64,000 nucleotides of DNA from Parvibaculaceae bacterium (GCA_029209985.1 JARGNZ010000010.1:1-64000); one strand, 5' to 3'; shown: positions 7,874-16,865, counted from the first letter of the stretch. Made by a program: numbers and translations. The notes: generated by a model from the sequence alone, not told the origin.

Positions 7874-8869
7874 TTATTGCACGGATCGAGATGTAGCTTG
7901 GCGTAAAGCTTGGTTTTTGCTTTGATCATACTTATCGAGGCCTGATTGCATTTTACTCAAGAGATCATTGATTGGTGTGGAAGCTTGGGCGTCGGCATAT
8001 TTACTCTGGGCTATGGTGCTGGTTTGAATGATTTCAGCAGCACCGCGTGTTTTTGTGCCTGTGCTATTGGCGACATCTTTTGTGGCAACTTGTTGGGCAA
8101 TAGACTGTGTTGTCTTGGAGGTTTCTTCAAAAGAAGCCAGCAGAGCATTGAAGGCGGTGGGACTGAGATTGGGGCGATTACTCCACGCGGCTTTTGGGTC
8201 TTTAATCCGCTCTTGCATATCAGGCAGTTCTGGTTGAGCAGTGTTGGTCTTAGACGCCGTGGTGGAGGGGGCTTGGTGCGCCGTGTAGGAGGCTAATTGA
8301 ATGCCGCCTGTATTCTCCGGCATCTGTGTCTTGGCACTTTTATTATGCTCGTCTTGGGCCTTCTTCGTTGGAAGGTTGGCAAGTTGTGTGTCTACTTGAT
8401 TTGGTGCAGGCGTTTTATCTGTGTCCCCGGCGTCCTCATCACTGAAAAATGCGAGGACGTGCTGTCCAACGTCTAGGCCGCTGATTTCTTCGACGATGGC
8501 ATCCACTACGGAACTGGCCAGTCCGGTTACACCGCCAAAAATGCCTCCGCCGACAATCTTTGCAGGGGCGCTCATTGTATCTCCGGTGATGTCTTGATAG
8601 AGCGTGGAGACGACAGGGATATGCTGCAATGGATTGACCATATCGAGCAGGTCTTCAAACCCGAAGTCATCCGGCTGAGATTTTGCGGTAGCGTCTGTGC
8701 TGGTTGTTTGTGGTGTGGATTTTATTTGGGCTTGTGCTTGGATTTGTTGAGTCCGTTCCGCATAATTTTCTGCGCGAATGGCATTGAGCGCCTTTGAGGC
8801 GGCATTGCGGTTGTTCACCCTTAAAAAGAGGGGCTGAGATTGTTCGGAAGATACTTGTGTGTACGTCAT
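7874..8869 (-). CDS. Unrecognised Gln/Thr/Ala-rich protein
   Basis: This 331-residue product was not recognised. The ATG at 8869 (MTYTQVSS) is chosen because a longer frame would run into the divergent sulfotransferase start and has an atypical composition. It is low in complexity (Gln, Thr, Ser, Ala, Lys) with one ordered-looking centre (about residues 70-135). That centre has a Gly-rich hydrophobic stretch, KIVGGGIFGGVTGLASSVVD, and an acidic segment after it. No signal peptide or enzyme motif is seen. The organisation would suit a secreted, surface or scaffold protein, but no function is claimed. Confidence 0.65.
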   Translation of the reverse strand: MTYTQVSSEQSQPLFLRVNNRNAASKALNAIRAENYAERTQQIQAQAQIKSTPQTTSTDATAKSQPDDFGFEDLLDMVNPLQHIPVVSTLYQDITGDTMSAPAKIVGGGIFGGVTGLASSVVDAIVEEISGLDVGQHVLAFFSDEDAGDTDKTPAPNQVDTQLANLPTKKAQDEHNKSAKTQMPENTGGIQLASYTAHQAPSTTASKTNTAQPELPDMQERIKDPKAAWSNRPNLSPTAFNALLASFEETSKTTQSIAQQVATKDVANSTGTKTRGAAEIIQTSTIAQSKYADAQASTPINDLLSKMQSGLDKYDQSKNQALRQATSRSVQ

Positions 8870-9137
8870 GATCTCTAGCGCCTTGCTATGCCGGTGTTGG
8901 TTTCGTTTTCTACAACGCAAAAGCAATGCCACTTTGTGACGCCATTTTTGGCAGAAATAGGGGGGCTGTCGAGGCTGATAAATGAAGTAGGCAAAAAGTG
9001 CCGGGGCAGAAGGGGGCAAAGGGGTAATCTTTTCCAATCCCGTGGGTGAGGGCTTTTGTTTCTTTGGCAATGTGTTGAGTGATATGGCAGACTGGCCCTC
9101 CATTTTCCGCCGTATTGGGCCTATTAGATTAAGATTT

Positions 9138-10865
9138 ATGACTGACAAGACCTCCGACCTTGACCCCAAAGTTATGCTGCAAGCCGCGCAAAAAGCTTTT
9201 GGCCAAAATGATTTAGCAACGGCCATACGCTTCATGGCCATGTTCCAAAATGCTGAGCCAGATAACCCAGATGGAATATACCTGAATGGGCTTATTGCTG
9301 AACGACAGGGGCGGTTGATCGCGGCGCATGATTACATGGAGCAGGCGCTGGAAATTGATCCGCTTCAGCCTCGTTTCCAACTTTCCTTTGCTAATGTTTT
9401 GCGCCTTCAAGGCGCGCGCGAGGAAGCCTTGGAGCTGGTGAACAAGGTGGTCGCAGCGCATCCTAAATATGCGGCGGCTTATAGTCAGCGGGGGGCGCTT
9501 TTTGTTGAGCTTGGCGATGAGGTGCGCGCTGAAGCTGATTTTCAGCAAGCTATGGTTTTAGCCCCTGAAGACATGATGGCTTATCGTTATATTCGTCTGC
9601 TTAAAGTGCAGCAGGGAAAATACGATCATGTGGTTAAAGTTTGTGAATTTGCCCTCAAGCAGTTTCCGGACGCTCTCGTGTTTGTTCAGGGTCTTGCAGA
9701 TGCTTATGAGCGATTGTCTCTTCTGGATGATGCGTTGGAGTGGACGGAAAAAGCTTTAGAGTTGGCGCCAAAGAGCATTTATCTCATCGTGCTTTGGGCG
9801 CGTATTAAGCGGCGGATGGGCGACTATAAAAGCGGTCAGGATCGTTTAACACGCCTTTCGCTTAAAAATGCTCGCCCTCAGGAAGCCCGTTTGGTTCATG
9901 CTGAACTAGGGCAGACTTTTGATCGGTTAGATGATGCAGATGGCGCGTTTAATCATTTTTCTGCGCAAAATGCGATCACTGAAAAAATTGCACAAAAACG
10001 CTCTATTGATAAAGCTCACTATCTTGCTCAGGTTCGAGATTTGAGTGCTGCGTGTACGGAAGACCTTATTGCCAAGTGGCGCACCTTACCTGCGCCGACA
10101 GCCTTGCCTTTACGGCCAGTTTTTTTGGTGGGCTTCCCGCGATCCGGCACGACATTATTGGATCAGGTGTTGGACAGCCACCCAAATGTGCAAGTTATTG
10201 AAGAACGACCTGTGTTGTTGCCGGTGCGCGATGCGATTGCCCAAATGGAGGGCGGCTATCCTGCTGGGTTGGCTTCGATAGATGAGGCGCAACGGAACGA
10301 GTTGCGCGCGCTGTATTGGCAAGGGTTGGTTGAGGCCGGAGCTGAAGAGGGAAAGCTTGTCGTCAACAAATTGCCTTTGAATTTAATTCATGGGGCCTTG
10401 ATCCACCGAATTTTTCCAGATGCGCAATTCATTTTTGCTTTGCGTCATCCTTGTGATGTTGTGCTTTCTTGTTTCATGCAAGACTTTGAACTGAACGCGT
10501 CCATGGCAAACTTTTTGACATTGCCGGATGCGGCGGGGCTTTATGAAGAAGTGATGTCTCTCTGGCAAAAGTACCGTGGCGCATTTGCATTGAACGTGAC
10601 GGAAATTCGGTATGAAGCCTTGGTGTCTGATTTGGAAGGAGCTGTGCGCCCGGTGTTGGATGCGCTTGGTTTATCTTGGGATGCGAAGATGCTCGATCAT
10701 GTTTCCCACGCCAAATCTCGAGGTTCTCTGCGGACCCCGTCTTATGCTCAAGTCACCCAGCCACTTTATGGGCGGGCAACAGATCGATGGATGAGATATG
10801 AGACTTATATCAACCGTGTAAAACCCCGTTTACAGCCCTATATTGACTTATACGGGTACAAATGA
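9138..10865 (+). CDS. TPR-sulfotransferase fusion
   Basis: This 575-residue protein has several TPR units (about residues 8-270; DPLQPRFQLSFA, HPKYAAAYSQRG and APEDMMAYRYIRL are repeat boundaries) followed by a sulfotransferase domain. The PAPS loop is GFPRSGTTLLD near residue 333; Arg in place of Lys is normal in the Sulfotransfer_3 group. The 3'-phosphate motif is ALRHPCDVVLS (about residue 437). The ATG at 9138 starts the first TPR; more upstream codons give no family-like sequence. It probably sulfates a protein or polysaccharide bound through the TPRs; the acceptor is unknown. It is separate from the sulfotransferase triplet. Confidence 0.87.
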   Translation: MTDKTSDLDPKVMLQAAQKAFGQNDLATAIRFMAMFQNAEPDNPDGIYLNGLIAERQGRLIAAHDYMEQALEIDPLQPRFQLSFANVLRLQGAREEALELVNKVVAAHPKYAAAYSQRGALFVELGDEVRAEADFQQAMVLAPEDMMAYRYIRLLKVQQGKYDHVVKVCEFALKQFPDALVFVQGLADAYERLSLLDDALEWTEKALELAPKSIYLIVLWARIKRRMGDYKSGQDRLTRLSLKNARPQEARLVHAELGQTFDRLDDADGAFNHFSAQNAITEKIAQKRSIDKAHYLAQVRDLSAACTEDLIAKWRTLPAPTALPLRPVFLVGFPRSGTTLLDQVLDSHPNVQVIEERPVLLPVRDAIAQMEGGYPAGLASIDEAQRNELRALYWQGLVEAGAEEGKLVVNKLPLNLIHGALIHRIFPDAQFIFALRHPCDVVLSCFMQDFELNASMANFLTLPDAAGLYEEVMSLWQKYRGAFALNVTEIRYEALVSDLEGAVRPVLDALGLSWDAKMLDHVSHAKSRGSLRTPSYAQVTQPLYGRATDRWMRYETYINRVKPRLQPYIDLYGYK

Positions 10866-10901
10866 GGCGATCACGCATTCCTGACAGGTTTTGACGTGGT
10901 C

Positions 10902-10915
10902 TCACATGAATGTGA
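10902..10915. promoter_or_regulatory. Palindrome upstream of response regulator
   Basis: A perfect TCACAT-GA-ATGTGA palindrome lies about 134 bases before the response-regulator start. This is a possible operator; its arms are in the opposite order to a CRP site. It may be chance. Confidence 0.25.
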
Positions 10916-11048
10916 TAGTTCCGCGAGCGACTTGAAACAGTCCTCAAAGACAGCGTAGATGATGCTCTGAGTTCGTCTACGTAACATAGAGTGAAGTTGG
11001 AGAAGTGGGGGAACCTCTGGCTTCTCTTGACGCGGAAATGGGAATGCA

Positions 11049-11735
11049 ATGAGCACTGTTAAAAAAATTCTTCTGATCGACGATGATGACGCCTTACGAG
11101 AGTCGCTTGTTGAACAACTCGATCTGCATGAGGAGTTTGTATGCGAGCAAGCCGAAACGGCGGCTGATGGCGTGGAGAAGGTGCGTACCAACCATTTCGA
11201 CCTTGTTTTATTAGATGTTGCTTTGCCCGATATGGATGGCCGGGAAGTTTGCCGCCTGATGCGTAAAGGCGGGCTGAAAGCACCGATCATTATGTTGACT
11301 GGGGCAGATAGTGACAGCGACACCATTTTGGGCTTAGAAGCCGGTGCAAATGATTATGTGGTGAAGCCCTTTCGCTTTGGGGTTTTGCTGGCCCGTATTC
11401 GGGCGCACTTACGCCAGCACGAGCAGAGCGAAGACGCTGTGTTCAAAATTGGGCCATATACATTTAAGCCTGCTGCGAAACTTCTGATTGACCGAGAAGA
11501 AAAACGAATTCGGTTAACTGAAAAAGAAACCGCAATTTTGAAGTTTCTTTTCCGGGCAGGGCAAAAGGTGGTGAGCCGTGATGTGCTTCTGCATGAAGTG
11601 TGGGGCTATAACGCGGGGGTGACGACGCATACGCTCGAAACTCATATTTACCGCCTGCGCCAAAAAATTGAACGCGACCCTTCAAGTGCTGAGCTGTTGA
11701 TCACGGAAGCTGGTGGCTACAAGCTCGTCCCATAA
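11049..11735 (+). CDS. OmpR/PhoB-type response regulator (orphan)
   Basis: This 228-residue protein has a receiver domain (residues 5-120) with the acidic DDDD cluster at 11-14, phosphoacceptor Asp56 in LLDVALPD, the switch Thr in MLTGAD, and Lys in VVKPF. A winged-helix DNA-binding domain follows at about 135-226 (RLTEKE, SRDVLLHEVWGYN, THTLETHIYRLRQKIE, GGYKLVP). No histidine kinase is adjacent, so its signal and targets cannot be read from context. Confidence 0.94.
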   Translation: MSTVKKILLIDDDDALRESLVEQLDLHEEFVCEQAETAADGVEKVRTNHFDLVLLDVALPDMDGREVCRLMRKGGLKAPIIMLTGADSDSDTILGLEAGANDYVVKPFRFGVLLARIRAHLRQHEQSEDAVFKIGPYTFKPAAKLLIDREEKRIRLTEKETAILKFLFRAGQKVVSRDVLLHEVWGYNAGVTTHTLETHIYRLRQKIERDPSSAELLITEAGGYKLVP

Positions 11736-11756
11736 GCATTCTAATGCCGTTTGGGA

Positions 11757-11927
11757 TTAGTCAGCAGTTTCTTTGGGAAAGGTCAGTGTCACCAGAATGA
11801 TTAACATCGTTGGCGCCGCAATGACACCAATGAGCGTTAAGGCACTTAGTCCAAACGTCACCGAGATGATGATGATTGCGAGCGCAAGGTTTACGAAGAA
11901 AAGAACCGGAGTGTTGAGTGTGTCCAT
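11757..11927 (-). CDS. Small two-helix membrane protein
   Basis: This 56-residue protein is encoded on the minus strand. It has two hydrophobic segments (about residues 7-24, VLFFVNLALAIIIISVTF, and 27-49, SALTLIGVIAAPTMLIILV) joined by a very short turn, and a charged FPKETAD tail. A well-placed AGGTAGGA lies five bases before the ATG, which supports real translation. It converges on the response regulator with 21 bases between stops. Its function is unknown; a small inner-membrane protein is the only safe call. Confidence 0.6.
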   Translation of the reverse strand: MDTLNTPVLFFVNLALAIIIISVTFGLSALTLIGVIAAPTMLIILVTLTFPKETAD

Positions 11928-12030
11928 GACATCCTACCTGTGACCAAAGGTTGGTGTCTTCTACGCTCTTTGCCGGTGGGTAGGCAGTCGCTTTTGTGAC
12001 GCGCGACGGAATGTCGCCGAAGCCTTGGGT

Positions 12031-12507
12031 TTACTTTGTTTGGTCTGTAGGCACATCGGCGGTGAGTGCATACGCATTGATAAATTCTTTTGGCATGCGT
12101 GTGGCTTTGCCACTGTCAATATTAATGCACACAAAATCGCTTGAACCGCGTAACAAAGTTTTCCCCGTGTGTGCATTGACCATTTGGAAACGACGGCGCA
12201 AACGAAGGCGTTTATCGTTTTGTGTAATCCATGTAGCAATCCAAATTGTTTCGTCCAGAAAGGACGGGGCGACGTAGTCCATATCGTGATGGCGGACGAC
12301 CATGCCTTTCCCAAACTTTTTGTACGCTTCGAAGTCTAGGCCTAACTCTATTGAGTGGCGCCATGCTGCATGGGCCATCCATGTAAGATATACTACATTG
12401 TTCGTATGCTGAAATTCATCGATGTGTTGGGGTTTGACGCTCACTTCAACAATGAAGGGGTTTGGATAATCCCAATCGATAGCGGTTTTGTCTAAGACCT
12501 CTGACAT
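12031..12507 (-). CDS. Acyl-CoA thioesterase, 4HBT/YbgC-like hotdog
   Basis: This 158-residue hotdog-fold protein has the YbgC/FadM-type active region. QHIDEFQHTNNVVYLTWM (about residues 27-44) contains the Asp-His-containing helix entry, followed by VVRHHDMDYVAP and the central strand with KRLRLRRRF. Members hydrolyse short- or medium-chain acyl-CoA or acyl-ACP in the cytosol. The specific substrate is not predictable. The gene stands alone on the minus strand, divergent from the cNMP-binding protein. Confidence 0.88.
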   Translation of the reverse strand: MSEVLDKTAIDWDYPNPFIVEVSVKPQHIDEFQHTNNVVYLTWMAHAAWRHSIELGLDFEAYKKFGKGMVVRHHDMDYVAPSFLDETIWIATWITQNDKRLRLRRRFQMVNAHTGKTLLRGSSDFVCINIDSGKATRMPKEFINAYALTADVPTDQTK

Positions 12508-12692
12508 TTCACCCTCATTCTCAAATCATTCATGGCGCTAATTCATTCTATGGTTTACGCGGCTGGCCCTCAGGGGGCAAGGGGGAGGATGTTTAAGCGC
12601 ATTGCTTCTTGTGTCTCATGGACTTAATCTGCTTTCGGTACTTAGAACCGAAGATTTCGGATCCAATTTTGATTGACGTAGGGGAGGCCTGC

Positions 12693-13166
12693 ATGAGTTT
12701 GCGCGAGGATGTTGACTTGCTATTGCGCGTCCCTCTTTTTGAAACGGTTGATCCTATTCGACTTGAAGTTTTAGCGTTTTCGGCTGAACGGATAAGCTTT
12801 AGTGCTGGTGATACATTGGTTGAAGCCGGTGTGGTGCAATCAGCAGCTTTGCTTCTGATGAGCGGCAGTGCTGTTATGATGGCTGAGGGCATTAATGGGT
12901 CGCCTGAAATTGGTCGGTTGGATAGTGGCGATGTGATCGGCGAGACGGCGTTAATGACACCGGGACCTGCCAAAATTACCGTGCGGGCGGCAAGCGCGGG
13001 GGTCTATATGAAAATTTCACATGATCTTTTTGAGCGCCTTTTGTCGGAGTTTCCCGAAATTGGCGATGGCATGGTGCGGGGTGCACGTGCGCGTCTGTCT
13101 GGGTTGGCAGACGATCTGGGAAAACTGGCAACACGCTTTTCTGCACGACCGCCACAATCAGATTGA
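12693..13166 (+). CDS. Cyclic-nucleotide-binding-domain protein
   Basis: This 157-residue protein is essentially a single cNMP-binding beta-barrel. It runs from VPLFETVDPIRLEVLA and FSAGDTLVEAG to the GDVIGETALMTPGPAKITVRAAS phosphate-binding cassette (about residues 84-108; the conserved Glu and Ala are present and Pro-Gly-Pro replaces the common RRT stretch). No DNA-binding or kinase domain follows, so it probably acts as a sensor in trans. The ATG at 12693 has GGGGAGG six bases upstream; earlier starts lack one. It precedes a PaaI-type thioesterase by 68 bases. Confidence 0.85.
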   Translation: MSLREDVDLLLRVPLFETVDPIRLEVLAFSAERISFSAGDTLVEAGVVQSAALLLMSGSAVMMAEGINGSPEIGRLDSGDVIGETALMTPGPAKITVRAASAGVYMKISHDLFERLLSEFPEIGDGMVRGARARLSGLADDLGKLATRFSARPPQSD

Positions 13167-13234
13167 CGGCAGGGTCGGGCGTTATGATCGATAGACATAT
13201 GCTTAACGATGCAACGTAAAATAAGGGAATAAAC

Positions 13235-13714
13235 GTGAGTGATACGACGGCAAAAATAACAACAAAAGAAGAAGCGATTGCAGCTGGATGGCCACCAAAC
13301 TTAGTGGCGACCTTTAAGCGTAAGGCGCCTGCCAGTGCTTATTTGGGGTTGGAGATTCTCGATGCCAATAAAGAGGAACGTTGGGTCAAGGTCGCGTTTA
13401 ATGCAGGGCCAGACCTTTGCAACATGTGGGGCGGCATTCAAGGGGGCATGGTTGCTGCCATGTTGGATGATGTTATGGCGTTTGCTGTCGGTTTGGATTT
13501 GGAGTGGGGGCAAATTAGTCCGACACTGGAATTGAAAGTCAGCATGCTTAATCCGGCAAAGCCGGGGCGGTTGATTGCGGAAGGCCGTGTGATTAAGCGG
13601 GGGCGCTCTGTTGGATTTATTGAAGGGGAGCTTTTTGATGAAGAAGGCACCTTGCTTGCGACTGCCAGCTCTACAGCAACCTTTGTGACCTTGAAGAAAA
13701 AGAAAGCAGACTAG
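13235..13714 (+). CDS. PaaI-family thioesterase
   Basis: This 159-residue hotdog protein has a PaaI/DUF4442-like core: NMWGGIQGGMVAAMLDDVMAFAVG (about residues 66-89), in which Gly-Gly and the Asp of the long helix are the family's active-site elements. Strand LELKVSMLNPAKPGRLIAEGRVIKRGRSVGF follows. It probably hydrolyses an acyl- or aryl-CoA. It may be in one transcript with the cNMP-binding protein upstream and converges on the TetR gene with 13 bases between stops. Confidence 0.87.
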   Translation: MSDTTAKITTKEEAIAAGWPPNLVATFKRKAPASAYLGLEILDANKEERWVKVAFNAGPDLCNMWGGIQGGMVAAMLDDVMAFAVGLDLEWGQISPTLELKVSMLNPAKPGRLIAEGRVIKRGRSVGFIEGELFDEEGTLLATASSTATFVTLKKKKAD

Positions 13715-13727
13715 GGGACTGCGTCTC

Positions 13728-14366
13728 TTATGAGCTGCTGGTTGGGTTCATGATTTGGTCAAAGTAGGTGCGCGCTTCTTCTGATAGGGCGTGTTCGAAT
13801 AATGCAAAATGGTGCTGCATGCCCACTTTTATTGCATTTTCGTCCAAGGCAATGGTGCCATGGGTTTCTCTTAAAAAGGCCGGCCAGTAGCGCACCACCA
13901 TCCAGAGGTTGTCGGCCAATAAGGCAAGGTTTCTTGGGTCCATATGCAGGTGGTTTTGTTCGACCATTTCAGTAAAGAAGGCTTCTACTTGCGCTGTCGT
14001 TCGGTTGTAGACGGACATAACTCTGTGTTCGTTTTCGGGGTCATCCTCGGTGCGATAGTCAGGGGCATCCCGGTACAAATATTGGTAAGTGATCATTTCT
14101 TCGACCATGCGTCGATTGAAAACGATGAAGGATTCGAGCACATTGTCGACCTTTTCAATCTCTTCAAATCGCTCCTGAATAAGTTCAAAGAGGGCGTCTT
14201 GATGGACTGCAACGAGATCGGTTTTGGTGCGAAAGTGATACCATAAGTTGCCCTCGGAGATACCTAAGGCTTCTGCCAACCGGGCTGTTGTGACGTTTCC
14301 AAATCCCAATTCATTAAAGAGGGTCAGGCTTGTGTCAATGATGCGTTGTTTTGTGCCGGTTGCCAT
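13728..14366 (-). CDS. TetR/AcrR-family regulator
   Basis: This 212-residue protein has an N-terminal TetR HTH (residues 1-50: TKQRIIDTSLTLFNELGFGNVTTARLAEALGISEGNLWYHFRTK) and an all-helical ligand domain. ATG at 14366 is chosen; TTG at 14390 is possible. The LWYHF form and the C-terminal half resemble TetR members with a TetR_C_13-like domain found near fatty-acid or thioesterase genes. It is a plausible local regulator of the converging thioesterase, but this is only context. Confidence 0.9.
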   Translation of the reverse strand: MATGTKQRIIDTSLTLFNELGFGNVTTARLAEALGISEGNLWYHFRTKTDLVAVHQDALFELIQERFEEIEKVDNVLESFIVFNRRMVEEMITYQYLYRDAPDYRTEDDPENEHRVMSVYNRTTAQVEAFFTEMVEQNHLHMDPRNLALLADNLWMVVRYWPAFLRETHGTIALDENAIKVGMQHHFALFEHALSEEARTYFDQIMNPTSSS

Positions 14367-14551
14367 AGTTTCTAATCGCCTGTTGCTCAAGGGGTGCGGC
14401 AGGCTCCCTATTTATTTGAAGTATGTGTTTCTTTGAACACCTATCAGATTGATAGACCATTGAACCAGCGGTCTTGGCACATCCTAGGCAATAGGCTTGT
14501 GGATGTCGATGTGGAAACAAATTTAGTGTTCAAGGCATCTTAGAACGGATA

Positions 14552-14577
14552 ACGCCGGCAACCTTTGTTGCCGGCGT
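14552..14577. terminator. Strong hairpin downstream of marR-type gene
   Basis: A perfect 11-bp stem (ACGCCGGCAAC/GTTGCCGGCGT) with a four-base CTTT loop lies 22 bases past the MarR stop. The T tract on the minus strand is weak (TATC), so this is a terminator or transcript-end stabiliser. Confidence 0.6.
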
Positions 14578-14599
14578 ATGCCACTTATCCAATTGATGC

Positions 14600-15073
14600 T
14601 TATTTATTGTAACCAATTCTGTCGCGATCGGTATCTAGGAGGTGCCTTAGCTCCTCCAAGGCCGGGAGGGCGTCGATTAATTTTGCGACATCCATTTTCT
14701 TGCCAAGCGTTTTGAGCAGTGGCCGGATGGCTTTGAGAGATTCTTTTTGGGCTTGGAGGCCTTTGGGTGTCAACTTAACGAGCTTTGCACGACCATCGCT
14801 TGGGTCGGGTCGGATTGTAACAAATCTTTGGGTTTCCAGTTTACCTAACGTGTTGGTCATGGCCCCTTTGGTTACTTGGAAAACCTTTGCTAATTGGGCT
14901 GGGCTTTCTTCTGCCTTTTTATGGGCGAAGTGGTTTAGAACCCCAAACTGCGATGGAGAGAGCCCTTGAGGAAGGGCCCGTCCGAGGGCTGTTTGTACGA
15001 GTTGATCAATGATGCCTATTTCGTTGAAGAACCCTAAAAGGCTTGTGTACGGATCGCTCTTCTTACCGGTCAC
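14600..15073 (-). CDS. MarR-family transcriptional regulator
   Basis: This 157-residue winged-helix regulator contains LSPSQFGVLNHFAHK, SPAQLAKVFQVTKGAMTNTLGKLETQRFV (recognition helix, about residues 57-85) and the wing RPDPSDGRAKLVKLTPKG. It is the normal length for MarR proteins. Its target may be its own promoter region to the right, where an 8-bp inverted repeat lies. No efflux or degradation gene is next to it, so the ligand is unknown. Confidence 0.9.
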   Translation of the reverse strand: MTGKKSDPYTSLLGFFNEIGIIDQLVQTALGRALPQGLSPSQFGVLNHFAHKKAEESPAQLAKVFQVTKGAMTNTLGKLETQRFVTIRPDPSDGRAKLVKLTPKGLQAQKESLKAIRPLLKTLGKKMDVAKLIDALPALEELRHLLDTDRDRIGYNK

Positions 15074-15383
15074 GTTGTCTTTTCCTAACTGTCATATCTA
15101 AAGATCGTATCTATTTTCAATCGATCATTTGGAAACGGCAAAAGGCTAGGTGCTTGTGACATGCCTAGCCTCCGTATCTGTACTACCCCCGCCCGTTCCA
15201 AATAATTAGTCGTGCCTACTATAAAGGAAATTCTCTCCTTGTATTCTTGAAGTGTCTGTCTTCTTTGATGGATTTCTAAACCTTTCGTGTTCTCGCCAGA
15301 ATACGTATGGCTACTCCATAGGTATTGAGTGTTTTACCTTTTGGGTGACATGAGGTTTGGTTACAGAACTTGAGTGAGTGGCG
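15074..15383. other. Intergenic region with one hairpin
   Basis: No gene was found in these 310 bases on either strand. It holds an 8-bp inverted repeat at 15143-15171 (AGGCTAGG/CCTAGCCT). Otherwise it looks like the promoter region of the MarR gene and the 3' flank of exonuclease III. Confidence 0.5.
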
Positions 15384-16196
15384 CTAGGAAACATCTACAT
15401 CAAAAATGACCGGTGCATGGTCTGACGGACGTTCCCAACTTCGTGCATCACTGTAGACTGTCATAGACGTTGTCTTGCCTTCCAATGCAGGGGTGGTGAG
15501 AACGTGGTCAAGGCGACGACCTTTGTTTGAAACGCGCCAGTCTTTAGATCGATAGCTCCACCACGTATAAAGTTTTTCTGTAGACGGAACAAAATCCCGC
15601 ATCACGTCTATCCAGCTATGGGAAGACATGAACTTCTCAAACAGATCTACCTCAATGGGTGTGTGAGAAACTACTTTGAGCAGCTTTTTATGGGACCATA
15701 CATCTTCTTCGAGTGGTGCAATATTGAGGTCGCCAACGACAATCAGCTTGTTGTCCTTTTTGTTTTTATGGCCTTTATACCAGCTGATCATTTCATCTAG
15801 AAACTGAAGCTTGTGTGCGAATTTTTCGTTGATCTCTGGATTGGGTTCATCGCCGCCTGCGGGCACGTAGAAGTTATGAATGCGGACGCCATCTGTCCCG
15901 GCAATGGTGGCTGCGATATGGCGGGTGTCGTCTTTCTCACAAAAGACACGCATTTTCACGTCTTCTAGGGGAATGCGGCTAATGATGGCGACGCCGTGGT
16001 ATCCCTTTTGCCCATGTTTTGCGATGTGTTCGTAGCCGATCTTTTGTAGAGCTTTTTCGGGGAAAGCATCGTTCGGGCATTTGGTTTCTTGTAGGCACAG
16101 AACGTCGATATTTTGCTCTTGGAGGAGCTTTTGTACGAGTTCGATGCGCAGGCGCACAGAATTGATATTCCAAGTCGCAAATTTGATGCTGGCCAC
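15384..16196 (-). CDS. xthA: Exodeoxyribonuclease III
   Basis: This 270-residue member of the ExoIII/APE family has motifs in order: TWNINSVRLR (residues 8-17), LCLQETKCPN (metal Glu, about residue 38), YHGVAIIS, VVGDLNIAPLEEDVW (Asp-Asn pair, about 150), WWSYRSKDWRVSNKGRRLDHVL and SDHAPVIFDV (catalytic Asp-His, about residue 262). It cleaves abasic sites and trims 3' ends in base excision repair. The length matches the family. It is followed upstream on the minus strand by a conserved unknown gene. Confidence 0.95.
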   Translation of the reverse strand: MASIKFATWNINSVRLRIELVQKLLQEQNIDVLCLQETKCPNDAFPEKALQKIGYEHIAKHGQKGYHGVAIISRIPLEDVKMRVFCEKDDTRHIAATIAGTDGVRIHNFYVPAGGDEPNPEINEKFAHKLQFLDEMISWYKGHKNKKDNKLIVVGDLNIAPLEEDVWSHKKLLKVVSHTPIEVDLFEKFMSSHSWIDVMRDFVPSTEKLYTWWSYRSKDWRVSNKGRRLDHVLTTPALEGKTTSMTVYSDARSWERPSDHAPVIFDVDVS

Positions 16197-16217
16197 GTGC
16201 TTGTCCTTAGATGGATA

Positions 16218-16865
16218 TTAGAAAATATTGAATGTGGCCCCGGCAAGGGAAACCGGCCATCGACCATTCTCAAAAAGTTTGAAGCGTTGGATGAAGGGAT
16301 GGTCTTCTTCCACATCACATGCAACGGCTAATGCTGCACTGTTGATCGCTTGCATTGCTGAACCAAAGGCTGCGTGTAGCAAGGCTTCGTCTTCAATGCC
16401 CCATATTGCAGCAGCAGTGGAGAGGGCATCGCGGACAAAGCTCTCTGTTTCAGAGGCTAAATAGGAGAGACCAATTTGAATGGCTTCTTCGCTCATTTGC
16501 TCTAAGGCTCGAATGGTTACGTCTGCCCGTAATCCTTCTTCTGCTTCCCAGGCGCTTGTATCCCAGTCGAAGTTCTCGGCGGCATAGGAGGCGTCTTCCC
16601 AATTTTCGATGAGGGCGGGATGGGCTTCTGGGAACCCAAGGCCGTCGGCATAGGTACGGCACATTTCCCGCAGGTCATCGTCTAGAGGGGCACCCAATTC
16701 AGAGAACCACGGGACCTCAACGGCGAGGCGTGAAAAGTCGCGCAGTCTTGCCAGTGCGGGCATTTCCTGGGTTAGTTCCTCCAGCTCACTGTCGTCTAGG
16801 TCTGGGACGCTTGGGGCGGGGGGGGACTGCGGGTCTGGGCTTTTAAGAGGGTCAAATTTTTGCAT
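16218..16865 (-). CDS. Conserved unknown protein next to xthA
   Basis: This is a 215-residue acidic protein. Residues 1-30 are Pro/Asp-rich and probably disordered. The rest is helical with two conserved-looking blocks, RTYADGLGFPEAHP (about residue 70) and a C-terminal HPFIQRFKLFENGRWPVSLAGATFNIF ending. No enzyme motif, signal peptide or membrane segment is seen. It lies 21 bases upstream of xthA on the same strand, so the two are probably co-transcribed. I do not recognise a named family. Confidence 0.72.
   Translation of the reverse strand: MQKFDPLKSPDPQSPPAPSVPDLDDSELEELTQEMPALARLRDFSRLAVEVPWFSELGAPLDDDLREMCRTYADGLGFPEAHPALIENWEDASYAAENFDWDTSAWEAEEGLRADVTIRALEQMSEEAIQIGLSYLASETESFVRDALSTAAAIWGIEDEALLHAAFGSAMQAINSAALAVACDVEEDHPFIQRFKLFENGRWPVSLAGATFNIF

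Noticed and set aside
8870-9241. N-terminal extension of the unknown protein to 455 residues
   Set aside because: It would cross the start of the divergent TPR-sulfotransferase and reads as low-complexity frame noise.
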